Notes: generated by a model from the letters alone, not told the origin. A DNA stretch of 64,000 nucleotides from Chitinophagaceae bacterium UBA7600 (GCA_002478885.1 DLKC01000018.1:15291-79290), one strand, 5' to 3'. Counted from the stretch's first letter, positions 9,323 through 18,000 are shown. Made by a program: numbers and translations.

Positions 9323-9694
9323 TTAAAGGCCTGTCAGTTGAATAATTTTGGGAATAAAAATGATGCAGCCGGTAACCGCACTCATAATAGCAGCCCACAA
9401 CACAGCGGCCGCACACATGTCCTTTACTTTTTTAATGATGGGATGATATTCTGCATGTACAAGGTTGCAGAGCTGCTCAATTGCTGCGTTCACCATCTCA
9501 AGCGCAATGACCAAACCTATACAAAATGATATGGCCAGCCATTCGCCTTCAGACAATCCAAAATATATTCCGGATGCACACGCCAGCAAAGCGGAGAACA
9601 GGTGAATTTCACCATTGCGGTCTTTCAGAAAAAAATGGAACATACCATTGAATGCATGGCCGAAAGAATGAAGCAGGCTTTGTTTCTTTTGCAT
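9323..9694 (-). CDS. Diacylglycerol/undecaprenol kinase family protein (DgkA-like)
   Basis: The 123-residue integral membrane protein has three hydrophobic helices and the DgkA family signature EMVNAAIEQLCNLV, in which a Glu-Asn pair and a later Glu bind Mg-ATP. The residue normally Asp at the end of the motif is Asn here. Short, Gram-positive-type members of this family phosphorylate undecaprenol or diacylglycerol, recycling lipid carriers for cell-wall and polysaccharide synthesis. It lies 22 bases downstream of the next minus-strand gene, so the two may be co-transcribed. Confidence 0.85.
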   Translation of the reverse strand: MQKKQSLLHSFGHAFNGMFHFFLKDRNGEIHLFSALLACASGIYFGLSEGEWLAISFCIGLVIALEMVNAAIEQLCNLVHAEYHPIIKKVKDMCAAAVLWAAIMSAVTGCIIFIPKIIQLTGL

Positions 9695-9716
9695 AAGCTG
9701 ATTGTTTGAACTTGTT

Positions 9717-10295
9717 CTATTGTGCCGGGGGGTATGCAGGACGTCTTTTTTTATTCAGCCATGTATACAATACAAAATGGATCAGTATAACGGCAATACA
9801 ACCAACCCAGGCAATGGCTATCATCGTAACGAGGTTGCTTTCTCTTTTTTCTACTTCTTCCAGCGACCAGCCTACAGCAACAAATGCGGCTTTTTCGTTG
9901 GTTGTATGTTCTACCACCAACGCCATTCTTACACCTGCACGCGGTTGCCAGGTCAGCACATCTTCCTGGTTGGCCTTTGCATAGTCTGATACGCCTGTGG
10001 GTATTATGGGAGCCTTTCCATCCAGTACGCCGGTTGATAACACTAACGATCCGTTTGCAGCATATATGCTTACAAAAATGCCCAGGCTTTTACTGATTTC
10101 CTCGTCGGCTGCAGGCAAAAGCTTTTCATACGATTCCCTGTTGTTGATCTTCGCCGCGATATCCCTGGCAATCTGCAATTGCTGATCGTTGGCAGCACTT
10201 CTGTGCGCCTGCTGAACCGTGGCATAAATAGTTAACATAAGCACCGAAACAACCATCGCCGCAGCGAAGTGCATTAACATAGTTGTAATTTTCAT
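9717..10295 (-). CDS. Membrane protein with two flanking helices and a periplasmic sensor-like region
   Basis: Not recognised as a named family. The 192-residue product (ATG at 10295; the frame continues to a TTG at 10301) has a membrane helix at about 6-28, an extracytoplasmic region of about 115 residues, a second helix at about 155-178, and a short basic Pro-rich tail. This is the layout of a histidine-kinase or chemoreceptor sensor module (single Cache-like) but with no kinase, HAMP or effector domain after the second helix. It is probably co-transcribed with the downstream lipid-kinase gene. Confidence 0.7.
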   Translation of the reverse strand: MKITTMLMHFAAAMVVSVLMLTIYATVQQAHRSAANDQQLQIARDIAAKINNRESYEKLLPAADEEISKSLGIFVSIYAANGSLVLSTGVLDGKAPIIPTGVSDYAKANQEDVLTWQPRAGVRMALVVEHTTNEKAAFVAVGWSLEEVEKRESNLVTMIAIAWVGCIAVILIHFVLYTWLNKKRRPAYPPAQ

Positions 10296-10482
10296 AGCCA
10301 AAGTTTTAGCATAAATAGCTTTTATAAATGGTTTAATCCTTTTCGGGCGCTCGGTGCGCAGCTACCGGTCGATAGGGTATCGCACGGTGTCATGCCATAT
10401 TGCTGCTTCCTGTGCGATAAAGTTTGCATGTTGTATTCTATGTAGCCGCTTTTTCCCGGATCAAAAAGTATACTTCAATCAA

Positions 10483-12312
10483 TTATAAAACCACTTCTGC
10501 AGAACCACGCGGCAAAGACGGATGGTACCAGTTCACTTTCCGGCTGGCATACATAACGATCGAGAGTACCACAAACAAACCAATACTGCCTACAAGCAGG
10601 GCGGAATCTTCAAGCCTTATCAGGATAAAGATGAAACCATAAAGCGTAACAAGTACCGAAGCGAAAATGGCCGCGATCTTCCAACTGGCAAAATGGCTTT
10701 TTGCATATAAGACGATCATGAGCACGGTCGACGTTGCAGCGATAAGGTAAGCAATATCAAACAACAAATATTCGCTGATCGAAAGCAGTAAGGTAAAGAA
10801 AATGACCAGCGACAAACCCACCAGCACATATTGCACCGGGTGAAATGGCCTTTTCTGCATAATCTCCACGATAAAGAATAAAGAAAAGGTAAGCCCGATA
10901 AACAATATCGCGTATTTGATGCTCCGGTCGGTTTTCGCATACTGATCTGCCGGTTGTACCATCGTTACACCAAAAGCAAAATTGTTTTTGTTGAGGTTGA
11001 AACTGGTGAACGAATTTGCAAACGGAAGATTGGCGTTATTAAAACTCCATTTGGCGGTAAAGCCGTCATCATTAACCGTTCTTTCGACCGGCAAAGTATT
11101 CCCATCGAAAGAAGGGCTGTTCCACGAAGATTGAAGAAAAAAACTGCTGTTCGCCGCAAGGGGAACAAAATGCAATTGCTCACTTCCCCTCAGTTTTACC
11201 GAGCAGTTAAAATCAAGGCTTTTGCCGGTATCGGCCATGGTGAGTTTGATAGGCGCTGATAACCCGGCGCTGTCTATTTCGTTTGAAGGAATGCCGGGTG
11301 ACAATTCAATTTTTTCTCCGTTAACAACCAGGCCGATCTTTTCTTCTATTCCCCTGAAGTCGGAAATACCAATACAGATTTTCGACTCTTCAGGGTGCAG
11401 CGTTACAGAATCAGGCATTTCCGGAAGGCCGATGGTAAAGCTGCCTTTGCTGCTTACTTCGGTTTTATACAGTAATACCTTGTAAATAGATCTCGGACGC
11501 TCTTCGGGTAATATATTGCCGGTAACGGAGAGGTTTTCGGGTAAAATAAAAACGTTGCCTTTGATAAGCTGCGGTTTGCCATCCGGCCCGGTGGTTTTTT
11601 GTGTATAGGGCATACAGATATAAGGCCCGCTCAGCGTTTGTCTTGACGCCCATTTGTCCGTCACTTCCTGTACCACTTCATGCTGCCTTGTCTCCCTTTC
11701 CGCCACAAGGTTTGATACAAAGAGTGTGGGAATAAGCATAACGAGAATAAGTACGCCGGTGATCACGGCTTTGATAAGTGTCTTATTACTGTTGGTATCA
11801 TGCGGCAGGGCCGCTGCAATAGCTGGTTGTTCGTGCGTTTCCATATTTATGTTGATTTGTGTTTGAAGAAAATCGCGATCGTGGCTGTTGAGGGTAAAAT
11901 ATTGCTGAAGCGCCCGGAAATTGAGGGCCAGTGCAATAAGGCTGCAGCCATAAAGTACAGCCGTTGCCAATGATGCCGATGCTATAAAATCGGGCCAGTA
12001 GTTGTCGTTATAATAATCCGACGTATTGAGGTTGGCAAACAACAACCCGTAAGGCGTAGTAAGCAGGAAATTGATGGCAGAAAAAGCAACTATTTTTCCG
12101 GTTGTTTGCAGTGCTGTCTTTTCAAGTTGCAGAAGGGCTATATTAAGCAGTAACAAGACCGGGAGGCTGCAAACGATCGATACTAAAAAAGAACCCACAA
12201 ATGCCACCACTGCAAACTCAGCTTCTTTGAGGAGCGAATACACAAATGCCGTCACGGAAAAGATGGTACAGGTGAATAACCAGGTTCTTGATGATATGGA
12301 ACGGTGAGTCAT
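10483..12312 (-). CDS. creD: CreD-family inner-membrane protein with extra N-terminal membrane domain
   Basis: The 609-residue protein starts at ATG 12312 (MTHRSISS); a GTG at 12324 lies inside an operator and is disfavoured. Residues from about 160 on match CreD: a membrane helix, a large periplasmic region beginning VAERETRQHEVVQEVTDKWASRQTLSGPY, then a run of C-terminal helices. CreD is the CreBC-induced inner-membrane protein linked to envelope stress and colicin E2 tolerance; its biochemical role is unknown. Unusually, about 155 residues with four hydrophobic segments precede the CreD part. It is 43 bases downstream of a winged-helix regulator gene. Confidence 0.9.
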   Translation of the reverse strand: MTHRSISSRTWLFTCTIFSVTAFVYSLLKEAEFAVVAFVGSFLVSIVCSLPVLLLLNIALLQLEKTALQTTGKIVAFSAINFLLTTPYGLLFANLNTSDYYNDNYWPDFIASASLATAVLYGCSLIALALNFRALQQYFTLNSHDRDFLQTQININMETHEQPAIAAALPHDTNSNKTLIKAVITGVLILVMLIPTLFVSNLVAERETRQHEVVQEVTDKWASRQTLSGPYICMPYTQKTTGPDGKPQLIKGNVFILPENLSVTGNILPEERPRSIYKVLLYKTEVSSKGSFTIGLPEMPDSVTLHPEESKICIGISDFRGIEEKIGLVVNGEKIELSPGIPSNEIDSAGLSAPIKLTMADTGKSLDFNCSVKLRGSEQLHFVPLAANSSFFLQSSWNSPSFDGNTLPVERTVNDDGFTAKWSFNNANLPFANSFTSFNLNKNNFAFGVTMVQPADQYAKTDRSIKYAILFIGLTFSLFFIVEIMQKRPFHPVQYVLVGLSLVIFFTLLLSISEYLLFDIAYLIAATSTVLMIVLYAKSHFASWKIAAIFASVLVTLYGFIFILIRLEDSALLVGSIGLFVVLSIVMYASRKVNWYHPSLPRGSAEVVL

Positions 12313-12322
12313 AATCAAAAGC

Positions 12323-12339
12323 ACTTTGTTTTACAAAGT
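12323..12339. promoter_or_regulatory. Operator ACTTTG-N5-CAAAGT before creD
   Basis: A perfect 6-base inverted repeat with 5-base spacer, ending 11 bases before the creD ATG. The same repeat occurs before the membrane-protein gene at 13460, with matching flanks (AAAAGC on one side). It is a good candidate binding site for the winged-helix protein encoded at 12356-12655. Confidence 0.75.
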
Positions 12340-12355
12340 ATACGTACAAAAAAAA

Positions 12356-12655
12356 TTACTTGGCAGACCTGATCATTTGCTCGAGTGCATCAAGATGCAT
12401 CCTGAATGCTTTCTCCCCTGCTTTTGTTGCTGCATAAGTTGTGTTTGTTTTCCGGCCGATAAAACCTTTGTTCACTTTAATAAAACCACTCTCCTCCAAC
12501 GCTTTCAGGTGACTGGCAAGGTTACCATCAGTTACCTGGATCAGTTCTTTAAGTTGGTTAAAATTGATTTCAGCATTCACCATCAGCGCACTCATAATGC
12601 CCAGGCGCACACGGCTGTCAAATGCTTTATTCAGATTTTCTATCGGATTCTTCAT
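12356..12655 (-). CDS. Winged-helix transcriptional regulator (MarR/ArsR-like, HTH_34 type)
   Basis: The 99-residue protein is one winged-helix DNA-binding domain. Helix-turn-helix residues run through INFNQLKELIQVTDGNLASHLKALEESGFIKV, followed by a basic wing (KGFIGRKTNTTYAATKAG) and a dimerisation helix. In Bacteroidota this type of small regulator commonly sits next to creD, as here. Its direct target is probably the ACTTTG-N5-CAAAGT sites flanking it in the cluster. No ligand-binding domain is visible, and the signal is unknown. Confidence 0.9.
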   Translation of the reverse strand: MKNPIENLNKAFDSRVRLGIMSALMVNAEINFNQLKELIQVTDGNLASHLKALEESGFIKVNKGFIGRKTNTTYAATKAGEKAFRMHLDALEQMIRSAK

Positions 12656-12739
12656 ATAAAAATTTACAGCTCAGCTTTAGATGATGCAAACCTGCATTTG
12701 CTTTAACAATGCTCCCATCCTGCTGCCGTGCTTGTTGCG

Positions 12740-12758
12740 GTACAAAAGTGCGACGCAA
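12740..12758 (+). repeat. Dispersed repeat family 1, copy d
   Basis: GTACAAAAGTGCGACGCAA, followed by GGAAAGCTTC and then AAAGCCCGGCTCAAAAAA about 20 bases on. The same extended layout is seen at copy i. It lies between the membrane-protein gene and the regulator gene. Confidence 0.8.
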
Positions 12759-12797
12759 GGAAAGCTTCGGCTTTGTGTTAAAGCCCGGCTCAAAAAA

Positions 12798-13460
12798 TTA
12801 TTTATTGTCACCGCCGGATTCATATTTTCTCCACATGATCAGGCCATAAATAATATGAAACAGACCAAAGCCAACTGCCCAAAAATAAAGACCATTACCT
12901 ATAAAGAACAAACTCATTATCCCCAGCAAAATCTCTGCATAGCCAAGGTAAGCCGTCTCGGGAAGGGTGTATTTGCTGGCATTGAGTACAGCAATGCCAT
13001 AAAAAATAAGGCACCCGGGAGCAATGTAGCCATAGGCGCCGCTGTTCATCAAAGCAAGCAGGAAAATGCCGCCGGCAGCCATCGGCACAAGCACCTGCAC
13101 CATCAGGCGTCGCGCCGTTGAACCCCAGATGGGAACATTTGTTTTTTTGCTGCGAATCCAGGTAAACAAAAAGGCAAGTATGAATGCAGCGGCAAAAGTG
13201 AATATGGCTACCTGGAACAATGAATTACCCATCCAGTCCTTAACCGACACAACAACTGCGCGGCTATCGGTCGTACTATTAAAGCTGCTGTCGCTAAATT
13301 TATTGGCCTCAATAATACCATTGGCAAACCATGCGCCGGCTAACCCGCAGCAGCCTGCGGCAATGCCGCTTAACCCGCTCAGACTAATGAAACGGCTGCT
13401 GCGCTCCATCATTTGCCTGATATCTTTTAATGTATCTAAATGCTGATTCTGATCATTCAT
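12798..13460 (-). CDS. Hypothetical polytopic membrane protein of the creD cluster
   Basis: Not a recognised named family. The 220-residue product starts at ATG 13460 (MNDQNQHLD); the open frame to 13493 runs through the operator and is rejected. After a short soluble N-terminus with the segment LKDIRQMMERSSRFISLSGLSGI, six hydrophobic segments follow. This layout recurs in Bacteroidota proteins next to small winged-helix regulators. A copy of the cluster's operator sits 6 bases before the start, so it is probably controlled by the protein encoded at 12356-12655. The role is unknown; envelope function is an inference from creD. Confidence 0.8.
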   Translation of the reverse strand: MNDQNQHLDTLKDIRQMMERSSRFISLSGLSGIAAGCCGLAGAWFANGIIEANKFSDSSFNSTTDSRAVVVSVKDWMGNSLFQVAIFTFAAAFILAFLFTWIRSKKTNVPIWGSTARRLMVQVLVPMAAGGIFLLALMNSGAYGYIAPGCLIFYGIAVLNASKYTLPETAYLGYAEILLGIMSLFFIGNGLYFWAVGFGLFHIIYGLIMWRKYESGGDNK

Positions 13461-13466
13461 AAAAGC

Positions 13467-13483
13467 ACTTTGTAGTTCAAAGT
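13467..13483. promoter_or_regulatory. Operator ACTTTG-N5-CAAAGT before the membrane-protein gene
   Basis: A perfect inverted repeat identical in arms and spacing to the site at 12323-12339, placed immediately before ATG 13460. Binding here would block transcription or translation start of the first gene of the cluster. Confidence 0.75.
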
Positions 13484-13636
13484 AATTATACAATATTCAT
13501 ACTGCCAAATAATTTTTCTGCTCGCAGCAACGGTTTAATACCACTGGGTAAAGCCGGGCCCGGCTGTTAAAAAAAGAGGACTGAACACAAGTCACCGCAA
13601 TATTCTGTTTCTTTGCGCCACTTTAAAACCAGAGTT

Positions 13637-16096
13637 ATGTGGTATAAACTGGGAAGACTTGTCCTTAAATACAAGTTTGCTTTATTATCGGTACTGTTGG
13701 CGGCTACTGTTTTCATGGGTTATCACGCCAGCCATATCCAGATTGGATACGATTTTGCAAAGGCGGTACCCACCGATAATCCCAAATACCAGGACTATCT
13801 GAAGTTTAAAGCAAAATTTGGTGACGACGGCACAACAATGGTGCTGGGCATGCAAACGGACAAACTTTACACAACACCGGTTTTTAATGAGCTTGCTTTA
13901 CTCCGGCAGCACCTGAAAGACGTGAAAGGCGTCGTCGACATCCTGAGCATACCTGAAGCCGCGACGCTCTATAAAATCGACACTACGGAAAAACTGGGTT
14001 TCGGAAAAATATTCCACGCGCCTTATTCCAACGCGCAAACCCTCGACAGTGACAAACAGGTGTTTGAAAACCTTCCTTTTTACAAGGGCATTCTGTATAA
14101 CCCGGTTACCAATGCAAGCCTGTTGGCAGTGCGGCTGAATAAAGACACAGCCAACAGTAAATCACGTACGAGGTTAATCAACGACATTCTTGCACAGGTA
14201 ACTGCTTTTGAAAAAACCACGAATGTACATGTACACGTAAGCGGGCTCCCTTTCATTCGAACCAACGTCTCAGACCGCATTCAAAAGGAAATGTATTGGT
14301 TTCTTATAGGCTCGCTGGTTTTGTCGGCAATAACCCTGCTGATATTTTTCCGCTCCGTAAGCGCCACGCTCATGAGTTTGTTCGTGGTAATGATGGGCGT
14401 TATCTGGAGCCTTGGCACCATGGTATTGTTCGACTATAAGATCACCCTGCTTACTGCGTTAATACCACCGCTGGTGGTGGTGATCGGCGTACCAAACTGT
14501 ATCTATTTCCTCAACAAATATCACATGTCTTACAAAGAGGAAGGAAATAAACAGCAGGCGCTAGTGACTATGATTGGCCGCATGGGTGTGGTAACGCTGT
14601 TCTGCAATATTGCTGCAGCTATTGGCTTTGCGGTTTTTGCATTTACGGATAGTGCGCTGTTGAAAGAATTCGGTGTCGTATCCGGCATAAACATCATGAT
14701 GCTGTTCATTATCTCCCTCATCTTTATTCCGTCTGTACTAAGTTTTCTTCCACCTCCGGGCAAACAGCAGGTTCGGTACCTCGATAATAAACTGATCGAA
14801 AAAATATTACTGCGTATCGAACGCTGGACATTTCATCACACCAGAACAATCTACGCAGTAACCTGTATATTGCTGATTGTGGCAGTGATCGGCATAACCA
14901 GATTAAAGAGTGAAGGATATATCGTAGACGACCTGCCAAAGAACGACCAGGTGTACACAGACCTGAAATGGTTCGAACAAAATTTCGATGGCATCATGCC
15001 TTTGGAAATAGAAATCGATACCAAAAAGAAAAACGGGCTGTTCAAATCGCTTGGGCCTATCGAAAAAATAGATGAGTTCTCGCGATACATTGCTGAAAGG
15101 CCGGAAACGGCAAGACCGCTCTCCATTGTTGAAGGGCTCAAGTTCGCTAAGCAGGCATATTACGATGGCGACAGCGTCAACTATACAACACCCACTGAAT
15201 TCGATATGCCGCTCCTCGGCAAATACCTGAAACAGGACAAAAAAGATACGGCCCAAAAAGGGGGTGGCTTAAATAAAATGCTGCAGAATTTTATCGATAG
15301 CAGCAAACGCGAAGCAAGAATAAGCGTAAGCATGAAAGACATAGGAAGCGCCAGGCTCCCCCTCTTCCTCGATGAACTCGATTCGGCAGCGCAAATGATC
15401 TTTAACGGCATCAACATAAGAGATACTGCCCACACCAACGATTCGCTTTCAAGGCTGGCAAAAACCGGTGACAGCATAGCAGCAAACAGCATTGTAAAGA
15501 AAAATGGGCTGCCTTATGATATCACGATGACGGGCACGAGCATTACCTTCCTGGAAGGCACTACTTTTATCATCAACGGGCTTAAAGAAAGCATCATGTG
15601 GGCTTTTCTCCTCATCGCCCTTTGCATGCTTTACCTGTTCCGCTCCGCAAGAATATTATTGTGTTCACTTATTCCAAATCTTGTCCCACTGGTCATTACC
15701 GCTGGCGTAATGGGCTGGTCTGGTATTGCGCTAAAACCCTCAACAGTCCTGATTTTTAGTGTGGCGCTTGGCATTGTTATCGATGTAACCATCCGCTTTC
15801 TCGTTAACTACAAACAAGAATTGCCACAGTATAATTACCAGGTAAAACCAACGCTCATACAAACCATCCGCCACACAGGCATCAGCATTATTTATACATC
15901 GTTGGTATTGGTTGCTGGTTTTATTATTTTCTGCATGAGCGATTTTGGCGGCACAAAAGCATTAGGCTGGCTTACCTCGCTAACCCTTCTGTCGGGTACC
16001 ATCACCAATCTTATTTTATTGCCGGTACTCATTCACGCTTTAACGAAAGACGGAAAGAAAAAACATGACGCTGATCCAAAGGAAAAGGCACAATAA
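13637..16096 (+). CDS. RND-superfamily (MMPL/HAE3-type) transporter
   Basis: The 819-residue protein (ATG 13637, MWYKLGRL; an upstream TTG at 13613 is disfavoured) has the duplicated RND layout: helix 1 (about 18-38), a periplasmic domain (about 40-220), helices 2-6 (about 225-395) with the family DYKITLLTALIPPLVVVIGVP, a second helix 7, a second periplasmic domain, and helices 8-12 with SVALGIVIDVTIRF near the end. HAE3/MMPL members export lipids, hopanoids or hydrophobic compounds using the proton gradient. The position beside the carotenoid operon makes a lipid-type substrate attractive, but the genes converge and nothing proves the link. Confidence 0.88.
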   Translation: MWYKLGRLVLKYKFALLSVLLAATVFMGYHASHIQIGYDFAKAVPTDNPKYQDYLKFKAKFGDDGTTMVLGMQTDKLYTTPVFNELALLRQHLKDVKGVVDILSIPEAATLYKIDTTEKLGFGKIFHAPYSNAQTLDSDKQVFENLPFYKGILYNPVTNASLLAVRLNKDTANSKSRTRLINDILAQVTAFEKTTNVHVHVSGLPFIRTNVSDRIQKEMYWFLIGSLVLSAITLLIFFRSVSATLMSLFVVMMGVIWSLGTMVLFDYKITLLTALIPPLVVVIGVPNCIYFLNKYHMSYKEEGNKQQALVTMIGRMGVVTLFCNIAAAIGFAVFAFTDSALLKEFGVVSGINIMMLFIISLIFIPSVLSFLPPPGKQQVRYLDNKLIEKILLRIERWTFHHTRTIYAVTCILLIVAVIGITRLKSEGYIVDDLPKNDQVYTDLKWFEQNFDGIMPLEIEIDTKKKNGLFKSLGPIEKIDEFSRYIAERPETARPLSIVEGLKFAKQAYYDGDSVNYTTPTEFDMPLLGKYLKQDKKDTAQKGGGLNKMLQNFIDSSKREARISVSMKDIGSARLPLFLDELDSAAQMIFNGINIRDTAHTNDSLSRLAKTGDSIAANSIVKKNGLPYDITMTGTSITFLEGTTFIINGLKESIMWAFLLIALCMLYLFRSARILLCSLIPNLVPLVITAGVMGWSGIALKPSTVLIFSVALGIVIDVTIRFLVNYKQELPQYNYQVKPTLIQTIRHTGISIIYTSLVLVAGFIIFCMSDFGGTKALGWLTSLTLLSGTITNLILLPVLIHALTKDGKKKHDADPKEKAQ

Positions 16097-16140
16097 ACAA
16101 AAAGTGATACTGGATCGGCATAAGCATGTCATAACATAAT

Positions 16141-16180
16141 CGCTTGCGCGACAATACCCGCTTATCCGGGCATCACACAA
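16141..16180 (+). repeat. Dispersed repeat family 2, copy 1
   Basis: Begins CGCTTGCGCGACAATACC and continues with GCTTATCCGGGCATCACACAA. It matches the copy at 59118-59155 almost base for base and the divergent reverse copy at 17464-17494. It lies between the converging transporter and crtY genes. Confidence 0.65.
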
Positions 16181-16254
16181 TTGCCCTGTTGAAGCACCAA
16201 TAGGCAATATTTATGACGTTTTACCTGTGCGTTTAGCAGGCTTTTACAATTTAT

Positions 16255-17415
16255 TTACCTGAAAAGTTCCTGCATGGCCGCAGGAAAAAATATGCCCGCA
16301 GGTACGCTGCGCATGATCTTCAATTCCTCCGGGAAATTTGTCTCATTGTCAAGAAAACGCAATACACGTTGCGGGGGATTGCTGCGAAAAAGATCTGCGA
16401 AAATTTTATCTCCCCCCATCTTTTTATTGCTAAGAATATTTAAAAGCGTGCTGTCATAAAGACTAAACCGTCGGCCGGCAAAGTTGTTGCTGATATGTGG
16501 ATCCCGGCCGGCCATCAAGGCATCAACGATCTTGCCGGTATGCTTCTGTATAAATTGGAATGTAAAACCACTGCTTGCCTTTGTTTGTCCCCCGGCAGTA
16601 CCTATGGTAACAACGTTCCCATCTCCCTTCGAAAAGGGGAAATTGGTCATGGGAATAATACCAAATTCCTCCTCCAGCACCGCGTAATCCTTTATGCCGG
16701 CGAATGACGACAAATAACTTCCCAATGCATGGTCATATTCCTGCGGCTGCAAAAGTTGTTGGGTAAACAAAGTATATTCTACCAAAGCCTTGTCTCCAGC
16801 CACGGGTAGCACGTACACAAAAGTTGTCCCATGCTTTTGATCAACGCGGAAATCCATAAAGGTGGCCACCCCTGGATCAAAACAGTTCACGGGAGTCTGT
16901 ATCAGCCACCCCTTGAAATGCTGCAACAAAGAATAATACCGGCCTCCTGCCTGGTAGCCTTTTTTTTCGGCAAGGTTGATACTATTGAATATATAAGTAC
17001 CTGTATATTCCGTTCCGTCAACAATCATGCTTGCCATGCTTTCATTGCCGGCCAGTGATTGCAGCTTGCCATAAAGAAACTCAATATTGGGTTTATGCTT
17101 TGCCTGCCCGAGAACGTACTGGTAAAAATCAATTCCCCGGATCATTTTGTACGCGTAGGGGTCAATATCAAATCTTGCAGAGTAATAATCGGAGTAAAAT
17201 GCCAGGTGCTCCCAGCGATGGTGAACGATAGGCTCAAACATACCCGGGCGTTGCTCCCAGAAACACCAGGTTCGGTCATTCGCGCTTTTGGGCGACTGGT
17301 CAACAACCAGTATTTTTTTATTGTCGAAGAACGGCCGCTGCATCATACAATGCAGCAGTGATAAGCCTGCGCAACCGCTTCCTGAAATAATATAGTCGTA
17401 ATGAGTAGCCGGCAG
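16255..17415 (-). CDS. crtY: Lycopene beta-cyclase CrtY, non-ATG start
   Basis: CrtY-type flavoprotein that cyclises lycopene (psi) ends to beta rings. The body is CrtY-like: NDRTWCFWEQ, VEYTLFTQQLL, FPFSKGDGNVVTIGTAGGQTKASSGFTFQFIQKH. The first ATG (17346) would leave out the FAD-binding motif, but the same frame continues upstream as HYDYIISGSGCAGLSLLHC, the expected dinucleotide-binding N-terminus. No ATG, GTG or TTG precedes it; an in-frame TGA is at 17446-17448. CTG at 17415 would give a 386-residue protein beginning MPATHYDYI, the normal family length. ATT at 17443-17445 is another option. It is the last gene of the crt operon. Confidence 0.85.
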   Translation of the reverse strand: MPATHYDYIISGSGCAGLSLLHCMMQRPFFDNKKILVVDQSPKSANDRTWCFWEQRPGMFEPIVHHRWEHLAFYSDYYSARFDIDPYAYKMIRGIDFYQYVLGQAKHKPNIEFLYGKLQSLAGNESMASMIVDGTEYTGTYIFNSINLAEKKGYQAGGRYYSLLQHFKGWLIQTPVNCFDPGVATFMDFRVDQKHGTTFVYVLPVAGDKALVEYTLFTQQLLQPQEYDHALGSYLSSFAGIKDYAVLEEEFGIIPMTNFPFSKGDGNVVTIGTAGGQTKASSGFTFQFIQKHTGKIVDALMAGRDPHISNNFAGRRFSLYDSTLLNILSNKKMGGDKIFADLFRSNPPQRVLRFLDNETNFPEELKIMRSVPAGIFFPAAMQELFR

Positions 17416-17463
17416 TTTGAGTGGATTATTACTGTTGAATAAAATTCAGAATGTACAAGGGGG

Positions 17464-17494
17464 TAATGCCGGATAAGCTGGCACTATAGCACAA
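17464..17494 (-). repeat. Dispersed repeat family 2, copy 2 (divergent)
   Basis: On the minus strand it reads TTGTGCTATAGTGCCAGC followed by TTATCCGGCATTA, matching the AGTGCCGGCTTAYCYGGCAT core of copies 1 and 3. It sits in the 96-base gap between crtZ and crtY, close to the abnormal crtY start. Confidence 0.5.
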
Positions 17495-17511
17495 CAGGCG
17501 ATGCCATGAAA

Positions 17512-18000
17512 CTAAGAAGCCGGCTCAGCCCTTTGCATTTGTTCGTCTCGCTTTACCTTTTCACGGTATTTTCTCGCCACCATAAGCATACCAAAGCTTT
17601 CGCCATGTTCTTTGTTAAGATGTTTATGATGCATTTTGTGCGCCCAGCGAATGGTTTTAACGTAACGGTTGTTGCTCCGCGTAAACCATTTAAAACGCTG
17701 GTGAATGATAACATCGTGCACCAGGAAATAAGCGAAGCCATACATGGCAATACCGGCACCAATACTCACTACCCACCATTTTTCATTCATACTTCCGAGC
17801 ATAATGCAAAGCCAGCTCGGAATAGCAAAAATGACAAAGAATGCATCGTTCTTTTCAAAAAAGCTTTTGCCCGGCTGATGATGGTCTTCATGTAAAAACC
17901 ACAGGAACCCATGCATCACATATTTATGCGTAAGCCATGTAATGCCTTCCATGATAAAGAAGGTAGCCAGCGCAATCAAAGGATAAATAATCCAGCTCAT
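17512..18000 (-). CDS. crtZ: Beta-carotene 3-hydroxylase CrtZ
   Basis: The 162-residue di-iron membrane hydroxylase adds 3-hydroxyl groups to beta-ionone rings. All four histidine clusters of the CrtZ/fatty-acid hydroxylase family are present: HKYVMH (25-30), HEDHH (37-41), HDVIIH (95-100) and HKMHHKH (121-127), set among four hydrophobic helices. Length is typical for bacterial CrtZ. Its ATG overlaps the cruF stop by four bases (ATGA), so the two are likely translationally coupled. Confidence 0.96.
   Translation of the reverse strand: MSWIIYPLIALATFFIMEGITWLTHKYVMHGFLWFLHEDHHQPGKSFFEKNDAFFVIFAIPSWLCIMLGSMNEKWWVVSIGAGIAMYGFAYFLVHDVIIHQRFKWFTRSNNRYVKTIRWAHKMHHKHLNKEHGESFGMLMVARKYREKVKRDEQMQRAEPAS

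Noticed and set aside
12312..12324. GTG at 12324 as the creD start
   Set aside because: It lies inside the ACTTTG-N5-CAAAGT operator; ATG 12312 is in the same frame and fits better.
13552..13565. AGCCGGG-CCCGGCT palindrome as a terminator before the transporter gene
   Set aside because: It has no loop and lies upstream of a plus-strand start with an A run after it, not a T run; it may be a fragment of the AGCCCGGCT part of repeat family 1.
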